Notes: generated from the letters alone by a model not told the origin. Positions 36,395-45,794 are shown, counted from the first letter of the stretch. The stretch is DNA of 57,296 bases from Bacilli bacterium (GCA_017528315.1 JAFXOW010000031.1:1-57296), one strand, 5' to 3'. Program-made: numbers and translations.

Positions 36395-36976
36395 TTAACT
36401 ATTTGTACCTTCCATATAACAAGTACCACCATTTCTTTTAACATAATCATTTATTACATTAAAGATCTGATGAGCATCATTATATTTATCTAAATCTAAA
36501 ATATCTGAAAAATAAGCATCTCCTCCAAGTTCTATTGGACGTCCAGTTAATTCATCATATTTAATATCAAAAGAATGTTCTTCATTATAAATAGTACAAA
36601 TAATACTTTCTTCTCTTAAAACTTTTGTTTCATTATTTTTATTAACTCTAAATAAAATTACTAATAAAATAAATAAAATAATAAATGATGTAAAAGCTAT
36701 TCCAAATATTTTAATCAATTTTAAAATTAAACCAGCTAGTTTCTCAGTATTAGATATTTTTTGACTCATTATTTCCTGAATATTATTACCAACTAATTCA
36801 TCTAAACTAACATTAAATATTTTAGACAACTCTTTAGCCTGTTTTAAATCTGGACTTGTCTCTCCTAATTCCCACTTGCTTATTGTTTGTCTTGCAACAC
36901 CCATTTTTTCTGCTAATTGTTCTTGAGATAGATTTTTTTGTTTTCTTAACTCAAATAATTTCTTTCCAAACTCCAT
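36395..36976 (-). CDS. XRE-family regulator with a membrane anchor
   Basis: 193 aa. The N-terminal HTH_3 domain reads FGKKLFELRKQKNLSQEQLAEKMGVARQTISKWELGETSPDL (about 3-44). A linker and one TM segment (about 85-106, FGIAFTSFIILFILLVILF) follow, then an outer domain of unknown type with a Cys near the end. AAGGAG lies 5 bases before the ATG at 36976; the upstream TTG at 36991 is rejected. Membrane-tethered XRE regulators of this layout are common in Bacillota. The target is unknown; divergent fic shares its 180-bp upstream region. Confidence 0.85.
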   Translation of the reverse strand: MEFGKKLFELRKQKNLSQEQLAEKMGVARQTISKWELGETSPDLKQAKELSKIFNVSLDELVGNNIQEIMSQKISNTEKLAGLILKLIKIFGIAFTSFIILFILLVILFRVNKNNETKVLREESIICTIYNEEHSFDIKYDELTGRPIELGGDAYFSDILDLDKYNDAHQIFNVINDYVKRNGGTCYMEGTNS

Positions 36977-37158
36977 AAATTCTCCTTTCAAAAAAATATT
37001 TTAAATTATCTTTATTCTTAATTCTAGCAAATTTAATTGGAAATGATGCCCGAATTATTAACATCTACTTATTAAGTATATCACAATTTGTTTATTTTTA
37101 TTTTTTTTGCTATAATACTATTAGTTTAATTTAAATTATTTTATTAGGTGGTGATAAA

Positions 37159-38109
37159 ATGAACGAATTTGAACAAGAAAGAATTTATAAAGCTCAAAAA
37201 GAAATAGAAAGTATTATAGCATCCGGTGCTCCAATTGTAAAACTTGATATTTTTGATATTCTTGATAACTATGTTCCATCAGAAGATATAAGAAATCAAG
37301 TTGAATATACAATGGAATTATATTTAGATTTAGTTAATAAGCTAAAAGAATATAGTGATGAAGAACAACAAAATTTCTTACAAACTTTAAAAGAATCTGA
37401 TATTATTGATAATCAATCTATTGAAAAAGAAGATTCATTTTTAATAGCTTTACATAAAAAATTTGAACATTCATTTTCTATTGATTTATTAATTGAAAAA
37501 ATATGTACTAATACACCTATATCTAAGGAAGAATTTATAAGTATTCATGATACTTTATTACTTGGAACATCTTCTGAAGATAAATTAGGTTTACGTGATA
37601 ATGATTTAAAATTTGTTGGTTCATTTGATATAAACCCTAATACTAAATATCATTTTGAAAATCGAGCAATTAGTTATTTCCCTTTAAAACATACAGAAAT
37701 AGATATAGCTATCAATAAATTCTTAAATTTTATAAATAGTAATATTAAACCTAATGATCAATATGATGCTATGTTACTTCCTATTATCTGTCATGGTTTA
37801 ATTGCAACATTACAATTATTTAAAGATGGTAACACAAGATATGGAAGACTTTTTCAAAATGTTTTGATTTATAAACTTGCAAATGAAGAATTAAATTTAA
37901 ATCTTAACCTTCCTTTAGTATATGCAACAAGACAATACGCATCATTCCGAGGAGCATACCGTCAAAAGTTAGAAAATATAGTTTTAAATAATAACAATGA
38001 AGCTTGGGAAGAATGGATTAATTTTAATTTAAAAAGAATTCAAGATGGAATATTTTATAATTTTCATTGTTTAGATACTTTAGATGTCTATAAAGGAAAA
38101 ACAAGATAA
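37159..38109 (+). CDS. Fic-domain-like protein lacking the catalytic histidine
   Basis: 316 aa. An N-terminal helical region (1-115) precedes the Fic fold. The active-site loop reads QLFKDGNTRYGR (219-230), aligning with HPFx(D/E)GNGRxxR: the catalytic His is Gln219 and the second Gly is Thr226, while D-G-N and both Arg remain. RQYASFRGAYRQKLENI near the end fits the family. It should not perform normal AMPylation, but it could bind nucleotide. AGGTGGTGAT precedes the ATG. No partner antitoxin is adjacent, and the XRE regulator is divergent. Confidence 0.75.
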   Translation: MNEFEQERIYKAQKEIESIIASGAPIVKLDIFDILDNYVPSEDIRNQVEYTMELYLDLVNKLKEYSDEEQQNFLQTLKESDIIDNQSIEKEDSFLIALHKKFEHSFSIDLLIEKICTNTPISKEEFISIHDTLLLGTSSEDKLGLRDNDLKFVGSFDINPNTKYHFENRAISYFPLKHTEIDIAINKFLNFINSNIKPNDQYDAMLLPIICHGLIATLQLFKDGNTRYGRLFQNVLIYKLANEELNLNLNLPLVYATRQYASFRGAYRQKLENIVLNNNNEAWEEWINFNLKRIQDGIFYNFHCLDTLDVYKGKTR

Positions 38110-38141
38110 GGATATTTAAAGTATCTTTTTTATTTTTAAAT

Positions 38142-38169
38142 AAAAAAAATCCCAAATATTTGGGATTTT
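38142..38169 (-). terminator. Terminator of the rplM-rpsI operon
   Basis: The perfect palindrome AAAATCCCAAAT (38146-38157) with ATTTGGGATTTT (38158-38169) is followed on the minus strand by T8. It lies 5 bases after the rpsI stop. Confidence 0.85.
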
Positions 38170-38174
38170 CCATT

Positions 38175-38585
38175 TTATCTCTTACTAAATTGTGGTGCAC
38201 GACGAGCTTTTTTAAGACCATATTTCTTACGTTCTTTAACTCTTGCATCTCTTGTAATCATACCATTTACTTTTAATGGTTTTCTTAAACTATTCTCACT
38301 ATCTTTAGTAGCACTATCATAAACAAGTAATGCACGAGTAATTCCTAAACGAATTGCTCCTGCTTGTCCACGGAATCCTCCACCTTGAACCTTACAATCT
38401 ACATCAAACATTCCTTTTGTATTTGTAAGTTCTAATGGTTGCTCTAAATCCATAACAAGTGTTTCAAATGGAAAATATTCACGAACATCACGACCATTTA
38501 CAGTAATCTTACCATTTCCACTTGTTAAAGTAACTCTTGCAATACTACCTTTTCTTTTTCCAGTAGCTTGATATACTTTTGCCAT
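38175..38585 (-). CDS. rpsI: 30S ribosomal protein S9
   Basis: 136 aa. It begins [17 protein letters not shown], has [19 protein letters not shown], and ends [18 protein letters not shown], the basic S9 tail reaching the P-site tRNA. GGAGGG precedes the ATG at 38585; an in-frame ATG at 38591 is closer to that site and cannot be excluded. It follows rplM, the universal L13-S9 operon order. Confidence 0.97.
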   Translation of the reverse strand: MAKVYQATGKRKGSIARVTLTSGNGKITVNGRDVREYFPFETLVMDLEQPLELTNTKGMFDVDCKVQGGGFRGQAGAIRLGITRALLVYDSATKDSENSLRKPLKVNGMITRDARVKERKKYGLKKARRAPQFSKR

Positions 38586-38599
38586 ACTCATTACCCTCC

Positions 38600-39031
38600 T
38601 TATTTAACCTCAATGCTTACGGGTTTTTGTGCTGTATGAGGATGAGTAGATCCTTCATAGACAAATAACTTTTTACCCATAGCTCTTCCTAAACGATTAT
38701 GTGGAAGCATTCCTTTAATTGCTCTTTCAAGCATTTCAATTGGATAATTTTCACGCATTTCACGAGCAGTTCTTTCACGAAGTCCTCCTGGATACATAGA
38801 ATGATTATAATACATCTTATCATCTAATTTGTTTCCAGTTAAATTTACTTTCTTAGCATTAATGATTATTACATAATCACCACAATCAATATGAGGAGTA
38901 TAAGTAACCTTATGTTTTCCTCTTAAAATATGAGCAGCAAGTGTTGCAACTCTACCTAGAGACTTTCCTTCAGCGTCTATTACAACCCAAGAACGTTCAA
39001 CAGTCTCTTTTTTTTGCATATAACTTTTCAT
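38600..39031 (-). CDS. rplM: 50S ribosomal protein L13
   Basis: 143 aa: [44 protein letters not shown], and [20 protein letters not shown] near the end. The frame runs upstream to 39121, but the family start and an AAAGGAG at 9 bases support the ATG at 39031. It is the first gene of the L13-S9 operon. Confidence 0.97.
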   Translation of the reverse strand: MKSYMQKKETVERSWVVIDAEGKSLGRVATLAAHILRGKHKVTYTPHIDCGDYVIIINAKKVNLTGNKLDDKMYYNHSMYPGGLRERTAREMRENYPIEMLERAIKGMLPHNRLGRAMGKKLFVYEGSTHPHTAQKPVSIEVK

Positions 39032-39107
39032 TTTTTCATTCTCCTTTATATTTCTAGTTCTGTGTTCCCACCACAAAACTATATCGGGAATCAATGTACC
39101 GACATAA
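39032..39107 (-). promoter_or_regulatory. Structured rplM leader (candidate L13 leader)
   Basis: The roughly 70-nt 5' UTR between the promoter and the AAAGGAG contains inverted elements, TTCCC and GGGAA, that can pair around a 16-nt loop, and a GGTACATTG stretch. Ribosomal L13 leaders in Bacilli act as autoregulatory sites. The resemblance here is structural and by position only. Confidence 0.4.
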
Positions 39108-39136
39108 ATTATACAAAACAAGACTTAAAAAGTCAA
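39108..39136 (-). promoter_or_regulatory. Promoter of rplM-rpsI
   Basis: Minus-strand TTGACT (39136-39131), a 17-bp spacer and a perfect TATAAT (39113-39108). Confidence 0.88.
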
Positions 39137-39164
39137 TTGTTTTTTTATATAAATGGCTATTTTT

Positions 39165-39551
39165 TTAGAATTTTTTCAAAAAATCACTTTTTTTAAGTCT
39201 TTTTTCTGGTTCAGTTGTTAAAAACTTTTGCATTTCAAGAGAGCATTTTACAGATTCTTCCATTAAATTTAATCTATTAATTATTTCATTTTTATTTTTT
39301 TGAGTTAAAAACTTTAAAAATTTTGATACATCATAAGCATCACGTTCTAATACAGCTATACCTATTAATTTATAATCATTCTGATTAAATTCTTCTATAT
39401 TAAACCTTTCATTGATATCTGTATAGTATATTTCTTTTTTAGTTAGTAATTCTCTATATATTCCGCAATCTAAATATGCATATACAATTTCTGTTTTAGG
39501 ATTAGGTAAAAATACATTTCTTAAAGCTATTTGATAATATTTCTCATTCAT
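39165..39551 (-). CDS. Unknown protein (128 aa)
   Basis: A mixed alpha/beta soluble protein: YYQIALRNVFLPNPKTEIVYAYLD, then DYKLIGIAVLERDAYDVSKFLKFL. A basic C-terminal tail ends it. AAAGGAGAAA precedes the ATG. It lies between the helicase gene and rplM on the same strand. No family is recognised and no catalytic motif is seen. Confidence 0.65.
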   Translation of the reverse strand: MNEKYYQIALRNVFLPNPKTEIVYAYLDCGIYRELLTKKEIYYTDINERFNIEEFNQNDYKLIGIAVLERDAYDVSKFLKFLTQKNKNEIINRLNLMEESVKCSLEMQKFLTTEPEKRLKKSDFLKKF

Positions 39552-39609
39552 AAAAATTTTTCTCCTTTTTTTGATATATAATAATTAATTTAAAACAATT
39601 TGTCAATTC

Positions 39610-41136
39610 CTAAACATCAATTATTTCACATTTATTCTTTATTTCTAAAACAAATTTTGATTCATTATTCTTCTTAGTCATTAAGTAAACATTATTTTTA
39701 GTACGAGTAAGTGCTACATAAAAAAGTCTTCTTTCTTCTGCAAATAGATACTTTTCCCTATTTTTATACATTAATTTTAATACTTCATCATCTTCTATTT
39801 GATTAGGAAATCCCAGTAATTCATTACTTAAATTTAAAATAATAACATTATTCTCTTCTAATCCTTTAGCAGTATGCACTGTCAAATATCTAATATTCAT
39901 ATTTTTATAATCTAAATAACCATCTTTAATCGTATCCTTATAAACCATATTAATGTCATGATTACATCTTCCCAAAACCAAAATATCTTTTTTTCCTTCA
40001 TTGTTTAATTTATTTAATAATTTAATAAATTTATATTCATAATTACTTCTGGTATAATAAACTATTTTTATAGGATTAGAAAGTCTTTTATTAGATATTA
40101 ATATTTTACTTAATTGATAAGGATTTTTAATAATGAAGTGATAAGCAATTCTTATTAATTCAACTGAATTACGATAGGTTCTATTCATATATAATACTTT
40201 TCCATCTAAAAAATATTTTCGAAAATTAATAAATAAATCCATTGTACATCCTGAAAATTTATAAATTGATTGAAAATCATCTCCAACACATAATAATTTA
40301 CTATCACATTCATCTTGAATACTTTTTATTAATTGATAACGAATCATAGATGTATCTTGAAATTCATCAATGATTATATATTTATAATATTTTTTCATAC
40401 CATATTTTTCTATAATATTAGATGCATAATTAATCATCATATCAAAATCAATTCTTAAATTACTATTAAGTTCTTCTAAATAAATTCTATAGATATCAAA
40501 CATTATAATAAGAAAACTTATATTTTTTAATTTTTTATTTATTTTAAATGTATATTTATTTCTAATTATATATTTTTTAAAATCAATTATACTATGACCA
40601 TTACTTTTAATTAAATTAATAAATTTAATTATTAATTTTTTATAACTTATAAATAAATTACTATACTTAAGTTTTACTTTTTCTAAAGTTATATTTTTAC
40701 TATCTACTATATAATATTTAAAATAATTTATAATATAAATTAAATAATTTTTATAAAATAATTCACTTTCAAAATATTCATTAACAATATATTCTAATAA
40801 CTCACTTTCAGCTATTTTATAATATACTTTATGTGACTTTAATATCTCTAAACTTAGTTTGTGGAAAGTAAAAACATCTATATTATATTCTAATTTACTT
40901 TTTAAATTATTTACTGTTTCATTAGTAAATGATATACAAAGTATTTCTTCATTCTTAACTTGTTCTTTTTCAATTAAATATTTTATTTTACCAAGTATTG
41001 TTAAAGTTTTACCAGATCCTGCTCCAGCTACTACTAAAATATTATTAGATTTATCAAGAATTATTTTTCTTTGTTCTAAATCTAAAGAATATCCATTTAT
41101 ATTATCAAATATTGAATTATTTATATCTTCTGACAT
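39610..41136 (-). CDS. UvrD/Rep-family superfamily 1A DNA helicase, compact
   Basis: 508 aa with all core SF1A motifs: I GAGSGKT (about residue 38), Ia ISFTNETVNNL, II IIDEFQDTS, III VGDDFQSIYKFSG, V LTVHTAKGLE and VI RRLFYVALTRTKN. It is much shorter than UvrD/PcrA (about 720-740 aa); the 1B/2B domains are reduced and there is no nuclease domain. It is a probable 3'-5' helicase or translocase in repair or replication-conflict handling. The ATG at 41136 follows AGGTGATT; the GTG at 41145 overlaps that site. Confidence 0.88.
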   Translation of the reverse strand: MSEDINNSIFDNINGYSLDLEQRKIILDKSNNILVVAGAGSGKTLTILGKIKYLIEKEQVKNEEILCISFTNETVNNLKSKLEYNIDVFTFHKLSLEILKSHKVYYKIAESELLEYIVNEYFESELFYKNYLIYIINYFKYYIVDSKNITLEKVKLKYSNLFISYKKLIIKFINLIKSNGHSIIDFKKYIIRNKYTFKINKKLKNISFLIIMFDIYRIYLEELNSNLRIDFDMMINYASNIIEKYGMKKYYKYIIIDEFQDTSMIRYQLIKSIQDECDSKLLCVGDDFQSIYKFSGCTMDLFINFRKYFLDGKVLYMNRTYRNSVELIRIAYHFIIKNPYQLSKILISNKRLSNPIKIVYYTRSNYEYKFIKLLNKLNNEGKKDILVLGRCNHDINMVYKDTIKDGYLDYKNMNIRYLTVHTAKGLEENNVIILNLSNELLGFPNQIEDDEVLKLMYKNREKYLFAEERRLFYVALTRTKNNVYLMTKKNNESKFVLEIKNKCEIIDV

Positions 41137-41161
41137 GACAATCACCTAATTATAATATAAT

Positions 41162-41198
41162 AAAAAAAATTTCAAATTGTTAATTCAGTTTGAAATTT
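41162..41198 (-). terminator. Terminator after the P-loop kinase gene
   Basis: The stem AAATTTCAAA (41167-41176) with TTTGAAATTT (41189-41198) has a 12-nt loop and is followed on the minus strand by T8. It overlaps the stop codon at 41185 and precedes the helicase gene. Confidence 0.7.
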
Positions 41199-41766
41199 CT
41201 TTATTCAACAAACAATATTCATGTTCTTTTAATTTTATATAGTGAACAATGTCTTGTAAAACTTTATCTCTATTACATGATGTATCAAAATATTTAAATC
41301 TATATTTTTTACATTCTTTTTCTATATACTTAGAAAATTCTATATTATCTTGGCACCAAGACATTAATTTATCATCTGTTAGATTATAAGTCCAATAGTT
41401 TTCTTTATCATGTTTTCTTATTTTATTAAAACTTTCAGAAGGAGTTAATTTAGCATATCCTAAGTATATTACTAAAGTATCCTTCGTATCTATTAAATTA
41501 ACATCTTTTGGATATAGAAAAGGTATATCTATAATATAATTTTCTAATTGATAATTAGTATCAGTTTTATTATCTTTTATCATACGATTAATTATAGTTG
41601 CCATGATAGGTGATACTTTTTCCCAATTATCATATTCCAATTTATAAGCTTCACATATTCCTCTTTTAATAGAATCCATCTTATAATGAACGTAACCCAT
41701 CTCTTTTAACATCAAAGATAATGTTGTCTTACCAGCTCTTGCTGTTCCTGCTATTATTATATGCAT
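41185..41766 (-). CDS. P-loop nucleotide/nucleoside kinase-like protein
   Basis: 193 aa. The Walker A is GTARAGKTTLS (about 7-17), followed by the adenylate-kinase-like early acidic region YKMDSIKRG. The rest (LENYIIDIPFLYPKD; TLVIYLGYA) fits an NMP-kinase-like alpha/beta fold. The lid region is unusual, with the sequence RKHDKENYWTYNLTDDKL. It lies 7 bp after the HD hydrolase gene. The substrate is unknown; nucleotide metabolism is plausible from the neighbour. Confidence 0.7.
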   Translation of the reverse strand: MHIIIAGTARAGKTTLSLMLKEMGYVHYKMDSIKRGICEAYKLEYDNWEKVSPIMATIINRMIKDNKTDTNYQLENYIIDIPFLYPKDVNLIDTKDTLVIYLGYAKLTPSESFNKIRKHDKENYWTYNLTDDKLMSWCQDNIEFSKYIEKECKKYRFKYFDTSCNRDKVLQDIVHYIKLKEHEYCLLNKEISN

Positions 41767-41773
41767 ATAACAC

Positions 41774-42421
41774 CTACTCTTTTATTATTCCATCTTTTTT
41801 TAATTTTTTAATATATTCTCTTTGAACATTACAAAAATTTTCTTTATCTTCTAGTAACTTTCTTATATCTTTTAAAAAATTATTGTATTCATTGTCTTCA
41901 AAATAAAATTTAGCATAACCATTGTATCCAAACTTTTTAACTAAAGCATGATAAGCTCTTTCAAACAATTCATCATCAGTTAATCCTTCCGTATGAACCT
42001 TTCCATAGGTATAACTTCTTTTTAAACAATCTTCTACAGTATTATTTCTATCAGCTGTTGAGATAATTTTACCATAAATACTTCTTGGTTCATGATTACT
42101 TGATGCTCGATGATCTTCAATGGCTTCTTTTATAATTTTTAATTCAGAACAACTAAAATATTTCTTTAAATTTATATCTTTCTCCATAATTTCAGCCGAT
42201 ATTATTTCATGTCGTTTAGCATCAATATGATGTCCTATATCATGATATGCAGCAATTACATAAACCATATCATAGTTAATATCTGGTATTGTACTAGCAA
42301 ATTTAAAACTCCTATCTATTACATATTTTATATGGTCTAATCTATGTCCTTCTTCATTTTTCTCATAATCAGAAAATACATTATCTTCAATATAGTTTTG
42401 TAAATCTTTATTTATATTCAT
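41774..42421 (-). CDS. HD-domain phosphohydrolase
   Basis: 215 aa with the metal-binding HD pattern: HRLDHIKYV (first His), AAYHDIGHH (HD pair), IDAKRHEIISAEI and a distal Asp in STADRNNTVEDC. It probably hydrolyses a nucleotide or phosphate monoester. The start ATG at 42421 is preferred over the in-frame TTG at 42427. It has its own promoter and is first in a pair with the kinase gene. Confidence 0.85.
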   Translation of the reverse strand: MNINKDLQNYIEDNVFSDYEKNEEGHRLDHIKYVIDRSFKFASTIPDINYDMVYVIAAYHDIGHHIDAKRHEIISAEIMEKDINLKKYFSCSELKIIKEAIEDHRASSNHEPRSIYGKIISTADRNNTVEDCLKRSYTYGKVHTEGLTDDELFERAYHALVKKFGYNGYAKFYFEDNEYNNFLKDIRKLLEDKENFCNVQREYIKKLKKDGIIKE

Positions 42422-42446
42422 AACCAATTCTCTTTCTTAATTAATT

Positions 42447-42475
42447 ATTATATTTTATTCTAATATTAAAATCAA
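42447..42475 (-). promoter_or_regulatory. Promoter of the HD hydrolase-kinase pair
   Basis: Minus-strand TTGATT (42475-42470), a 17-bp spacer and TATAAT (42452-42447). Confidence 0.75.
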
Positions 42476-42558
42476 TGCTTATTTTTTATTATAATTTTAT
42501 CATCCAATTCTATTCCTAACTTATTGGTTATATTTTTTAAACAATTTATTTCTCATTA

Positions 42559-43326
42559 TTATTTTCTTAATATTAATTTTTTATTTTCATAAGCAGCTTC
42601 AGTATTTGGAAAATATTCTTTTGCTTCACTTACATATAATTTTTTTGATAAATGAGGCCAAAAGTGAGTAAGTAATAACTTTTTAACTTGAGCATCCCTT
42701 GCTATTTTTCCAGCTTCACTTGCATACAAATGTGTATCATTCATACGAAGCTGACCTTGTAAATAAGTTGATTCACATATTAATAAATCAGCATTCTTTG
42801 AAAACTCTCTTAAATTATTTTGACTACCTGTATCTCCTGAATAAACCATAACTCCAGCACTTGTTTCAAGACGAAAAGCATTAGCAGTTACTTGATGAGG
42901 AACTCTAAGAGATGTTATTTCTAGATCATGATCTTTTATATTTAAATTATCATAATCAATAACTTTAACAGGATACATATCTTCTAAAGAATGAATAAAA
43001 CTATAAGCTGTTAAAGTTTTATTAATTTCATCCTTAGAAAAAGGAATAAAGATTTCTAATTTACTTTTTAACATTCCTAATCTTTGAAATACATAAGCAC
43101 TTTGACATAAAACTGATAATTCTTCAAAATGATCTGGATGAAGATGAGTTATTAATACTTTTAAATTTTCTAAATCATTTGGAAAATCAATATATCTAGA
43201 AATACCATTACCCGCATCTAATAAATATTTTTTATCATTATAAGTTACTAAATATCCTGAACAATTCATTTTATCATAACAATATGGAGATACTGTACCT
43301 AAAGTTTTAATAACTAATTCATTCAT
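42559..43326 (-). CDS. MBL-fold metallohydrolase, RNase Z-like
   Basis: 255 aa. The metal motif is LITHLHPDHFEEL (HxHxDH), with further ligands in VMVYSGDTGS, DLLICESTYL, HLYASEAGKIARDA and LLTHFW. The HLxAxEAgxIA and LLTHxWP pattern is that of the YhfI/RNase Z-like subgroup. It is cytoplasmic. Its exact substrate cannot be said; tRNase Z normally has a longer exosite arm, which I do not see. Confidence 0.88.
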   Translation of the reverse strand: MNELVIKTLGTVSPYCYDKMNCSGYLVTYNDKKYLLDAGNGISRYIDFPNDLENLKVLITHLHPDHFEELSVLCQSAYVFQRLGMLKSKLEIFIPFSKDEINKTLTAYSFIHSLEDMYPVKVIDYDNLNIKDHDLEITSLRVPHQVTANAFRLETSAGVMVYSGDTGSQNNLREFSKNADLLICESTYLQGQLRMNDTHLYASEAGKIARDAQVKKLLLTHFWPHLSKKLYVSEAKEYFPNTEAAYENKKLILRK

Positions 43327-43351
43327 AAAAACACTTCCTTTTTGTTCGTAT

Positions 43352-43380
43352 ATTATAGAAGATAATTTCTAATAAATCAA
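43352..43380 (-). promoter_or_regulatory. Promoter of the MBL hydrolase gene
   Basis: Minus-strand TTGATT (43380-43375), a 17-bp spacer and TATAAT (43357-43352). Confidence 0.75.
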
Positions 43381-43424
43381 TAATAAATAAATATTATTGT
43401 TTTTTTGTATATATTTGTATAGTA

Positions 43425-43453
43425 GTTGTTCAAAAAAATCTAAAATGTTATAA
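43425..43453 (+). promoter_or_regulatory. Promoter of the pgk operon
   Basis: TTGTTC (43425-43430), a 17-bp spacer and TATAAT (43448-43453). The start codon follows about 41 bp downstream. Confidence 0.7.
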
Positions 43454-43494
43454 TATTATTAGATAAAAAATAAATTTAAATAGAAAGGATTTAT

Positions 43495-44661
43495 ATGAAA
43501 AGAATAGAAGATATTGATTTAAAAAATAAAAGAGTAATTATAAGAGTTGACTATAATGTACCACTTGATGATAAGTTAAACATAATAGATGATAATAGAA
43601 TAAGAGAAAGTTTAAAAACAATTAATTATTGTTTAGATAATAATTGTTCTATTATTTTATTATCTCATTTAGGTAAAGTAAAAGAAGAGAAAGATAAACA
43701 AACTAAATCATTAAAAGTAGTAGCAGAAAGATTATCAAAACTATTAAATAAAGACGTAATCTTTGTTAAAGAGGCTAGAGGAAAATTAGTAGATGAAGCT
43801 GTATCTAATATTAAAAATAAAGATATAATTTTACTTGAAAATACAAGATTTTTAGATTTAGAAGGAAAACTTGAAAGTGGATGTGATGAAGAGTTATCAA
43901 AGTATTGGGCTAATCTTGCTGATATATTTATAAATGATGCTTTTGGAACTTGTCATCGTGCTCATGCCTCAAATGTTGGAATTGCTAAATATAGTAAAGA
44001 AAAATGTTTAGGTTTTCTTGTTTTAAAAGAACTTGATAACTTAAAATTAGTAACTGATAATCCCAAAAAACCTTTCACTGTAATATTAGGTGGAGCTAAA
44101 GTAAGCGATAAAATTGGTGTAATAGAAAATTTAATTACAAAAGCTGATAGTATTTTGATAGGTGGTGCCATGGCCTATACTTTCTTAAAAGCTCAAGGAA
44201 ATGAAATAGGAGACTCTTTAGTTGATATGGATTCACTTGAATTTGCTAAAAATATGTTAAAGAAAACGAATAAAATAATTTTACCAATTGATCATGTAGT
44301 TGCCAATGATTTAAATAGTAATAATGCTATAAAAAATAAAATAGAGAAGGGTGAGATAGGACTTGATATAGGACCTAAAACCATAGAATTATTTAAAAAT
44401 TATATAGAAAATAGTAAAACCGTATTTTGGAATGGTCCAATGGGTTACTATGAAAATAAAAATTATGAAAAAGGAACTAAAGCTATCTGTGAAATAATTA
44501 GTAGATTAAATATAATAAGCATTGTTGGAGGAGGAGACTCTGCTTCATGTGTAATAAATATGGGTTATAAAGATAGATTTACTCATGTATCAACAGGTGG
44601 AGGCGCATCTCTTGAACTTTTAGAAGGAAAAGAATTACCTGGAATTGAGGTCATGAATTAA
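43495..44661 (+). CDS. pgk: Phosphoglycerate kinase
   Basis: 388 aa. The N-terminal VIIRVDYNVPLD holds the substrate-binding residues, with LLSHLGK and a basic-patch FINDAFGTCHRAHAS. The C-terminal domain has GGAKVSDKIGVIENL and the nucleotide site IVGGGDSASC...THVSTGGGASLELLEG. It makes ATP from 1,3-bisphosphoglycerate. AAAGGAT lies 6 bases before the ATG. Its stop overlaps the next gene by 1 nt. Confidence 0.97.
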   Translation: MKRIEDIDLKNKRVIIRVDYNVPLDDKLNIIDDNRIRESLKTINYCLDNNCSIILLSHLGKVKEEKDKQTKSLKVVAERLSKLLNKDVIFVKEARGKLVDEAVSNIKNKDIILLENTRFLDLEGKLESGCDEELSKYWANLADIFINDAFGTCHRAHASNVGIAKYSKEKCLGFLVLKELDNLKLVTDNPKKPFTVILGGAKVSDKIGVIENLITKADSILIGGAMAYTFLKAQGNEIGDSLVDMDSLEFAKNMLKKTNKIILPIDHVVANDLNSNNAIKNKIEKGEIGLDIGPKTIELFKNYIENSKTVFWNGPMGYYENKNYEKGTKAICEIISRLNIISIVGGGDSASCVINMGYKDRFTHVSTGGGASLELLEGKELPGIEVMN

Positions 44662-45794
44662 TGAAAAAATTACTAATAACGTATGCATCATATGGATCAG
44701 GTCACAAAAGTGTTGCTGAATACGTTGAAGATTATTTTAAAGAACATTCAAATGACTTTGAAATAAAAGTAATTGATGTTATGGATTATGCTAGTTTAAT
44801 TGCTAAAATGGATCAAAAAATATTTAATTTAAATTTTAAATTTAATAATAGTTTTTCCAATACAATTGGTTATGAAATAAGTGATAATAAAATTATAACG
44901 GCTCCTTATAAAGAACTTACTAAAGCATTTTTAAAGAGTAAACTTAAAGATGAAATATTAAAATTTAACCCTGATATAATGATTTCTACTCACTTTTTAG
45001 GTAGTATCTTAATGGGTTCTATTAATAAAAAATATGATACTAACACTAAAATAATCACTATTCTTACTGATTATGCTTCTCATTCTATGTGGCTTAAAAA
45101 CCATAAAAGAGAAGATGCTTTTATTGTGAGTAATGAATTAGTTAAAGAAGAATTAATGGAATTCGGTATTCCTGAACATAAAATTTATCCTTATGGAATA
45201 CCTCTTTCTAGTAAATTTAAAAAAATTGCTGATCCTATTAAAACAAAAGAAAAATATAAAGTAAATAACAATAAACTTACTTGCTTATTCTTTGGAGGAG
45301 GTTCACTTGGATCATCCTTTAGTTATTCGTATTTTAAACAATTATTAAAAGAAAATTTAGATATTAATATTATATTTGTAGCTGGAAAAAATGAAAAGTT
45401 ACAAGAAAAATGCCAAATATTAGTAGAGGAAAATAATTTATCTAATATAAATATTTTAGGATTTACTAAAGATGTATCTAATCTTTTAAATATAGCTGAT
45501 TTTGTTGTAACTAAACCCGGAGGATTATCAGTAACCGAAAGTTTAGAAATGAAAACACCTATGATTTTAATACCAGGAAATGGTGGTCAAGAGAACCATA
45601 ATGCTAAATTTATCACTAAAAATAAGTTCGGAATACGTACCAGAAATCCTTATAGTTTTGCTAGAAAAATAAGAAAAATAATTAATAATCCTAAATTAAT
45701 TAAAGAAATGTATAATAATTTAAAAAATTATCAAGAAAACAAATCAGTTGAAAAATTATTTAAATTAGTATTAAAAATGGAGAAAATGAAATGA
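44661..45794 (+). CDS. Diacylglycerol glucosyltransferase-like (MGDG synthase/UgtP family)
   Basis: 377 aa GT28-type enzyme. The N-terminal domain starts LLITYASYGSGHKSVAEYVEDYF, the MGDG-synthase acceptor domain with the GxGH motif. The C-terminal domain has CLFFGGGSLGS and the donor site FVVTKPGGLSVTESLEMKTPMILIPGNGGQENHNAKF. It would transfer sugar from UDP-glucose to diacylglycerol at the membrane, giving glycolipids and lipoteichoic-acid anchors. It is sandwiched between pgk and tpiA with overlaps of 1 and 4 nt, so it is cotranslated with glycolysis genes. Confidence 0.85.
   Translation: MKKLLITYASYGSGHKSVAEYVEDYFKEHSNDFEIKVIDVMDYASLIAKMDQKIFNLNFKFNNSFSNTIGYEISDNKIITAPYKELTKAFLKSKLKDEILKFNPDIMISTHFLGSILMGSINKKYDTNTKIITILTDYASHSMWLKNHKREDAFIVSNELVKEELMEFGIPEHKIYPYGIPLSSKFKKIADPIKTKEKYKVNNNKLTCLFFGGGSLGSSFSYSYFKQLLKENLDINIIFVAGKNEKLQEKCQILVEENNLSNINILGFTKDVSNLLNIADFVVTKPGGLSVTESLEMKTPMILIPGNGGQENHNAKFITKNKFGIRTRNPYSFARKIRKIINNPKLIKEMYNNLKNYQENKSVEKLFKLVLKMEKMK

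Noticed and set aside
42472-42552. An open stretch (EINCLKNITNKLGIELDD-like) in frame just after the MBL gene's stop codons
   Set aside because: It follows three consecutive stops, has no start or ribosome binding site and is only about 26 codons. It could be a remnant of a longer C-terminus, but chance is as likely in such AT-rich DNA.
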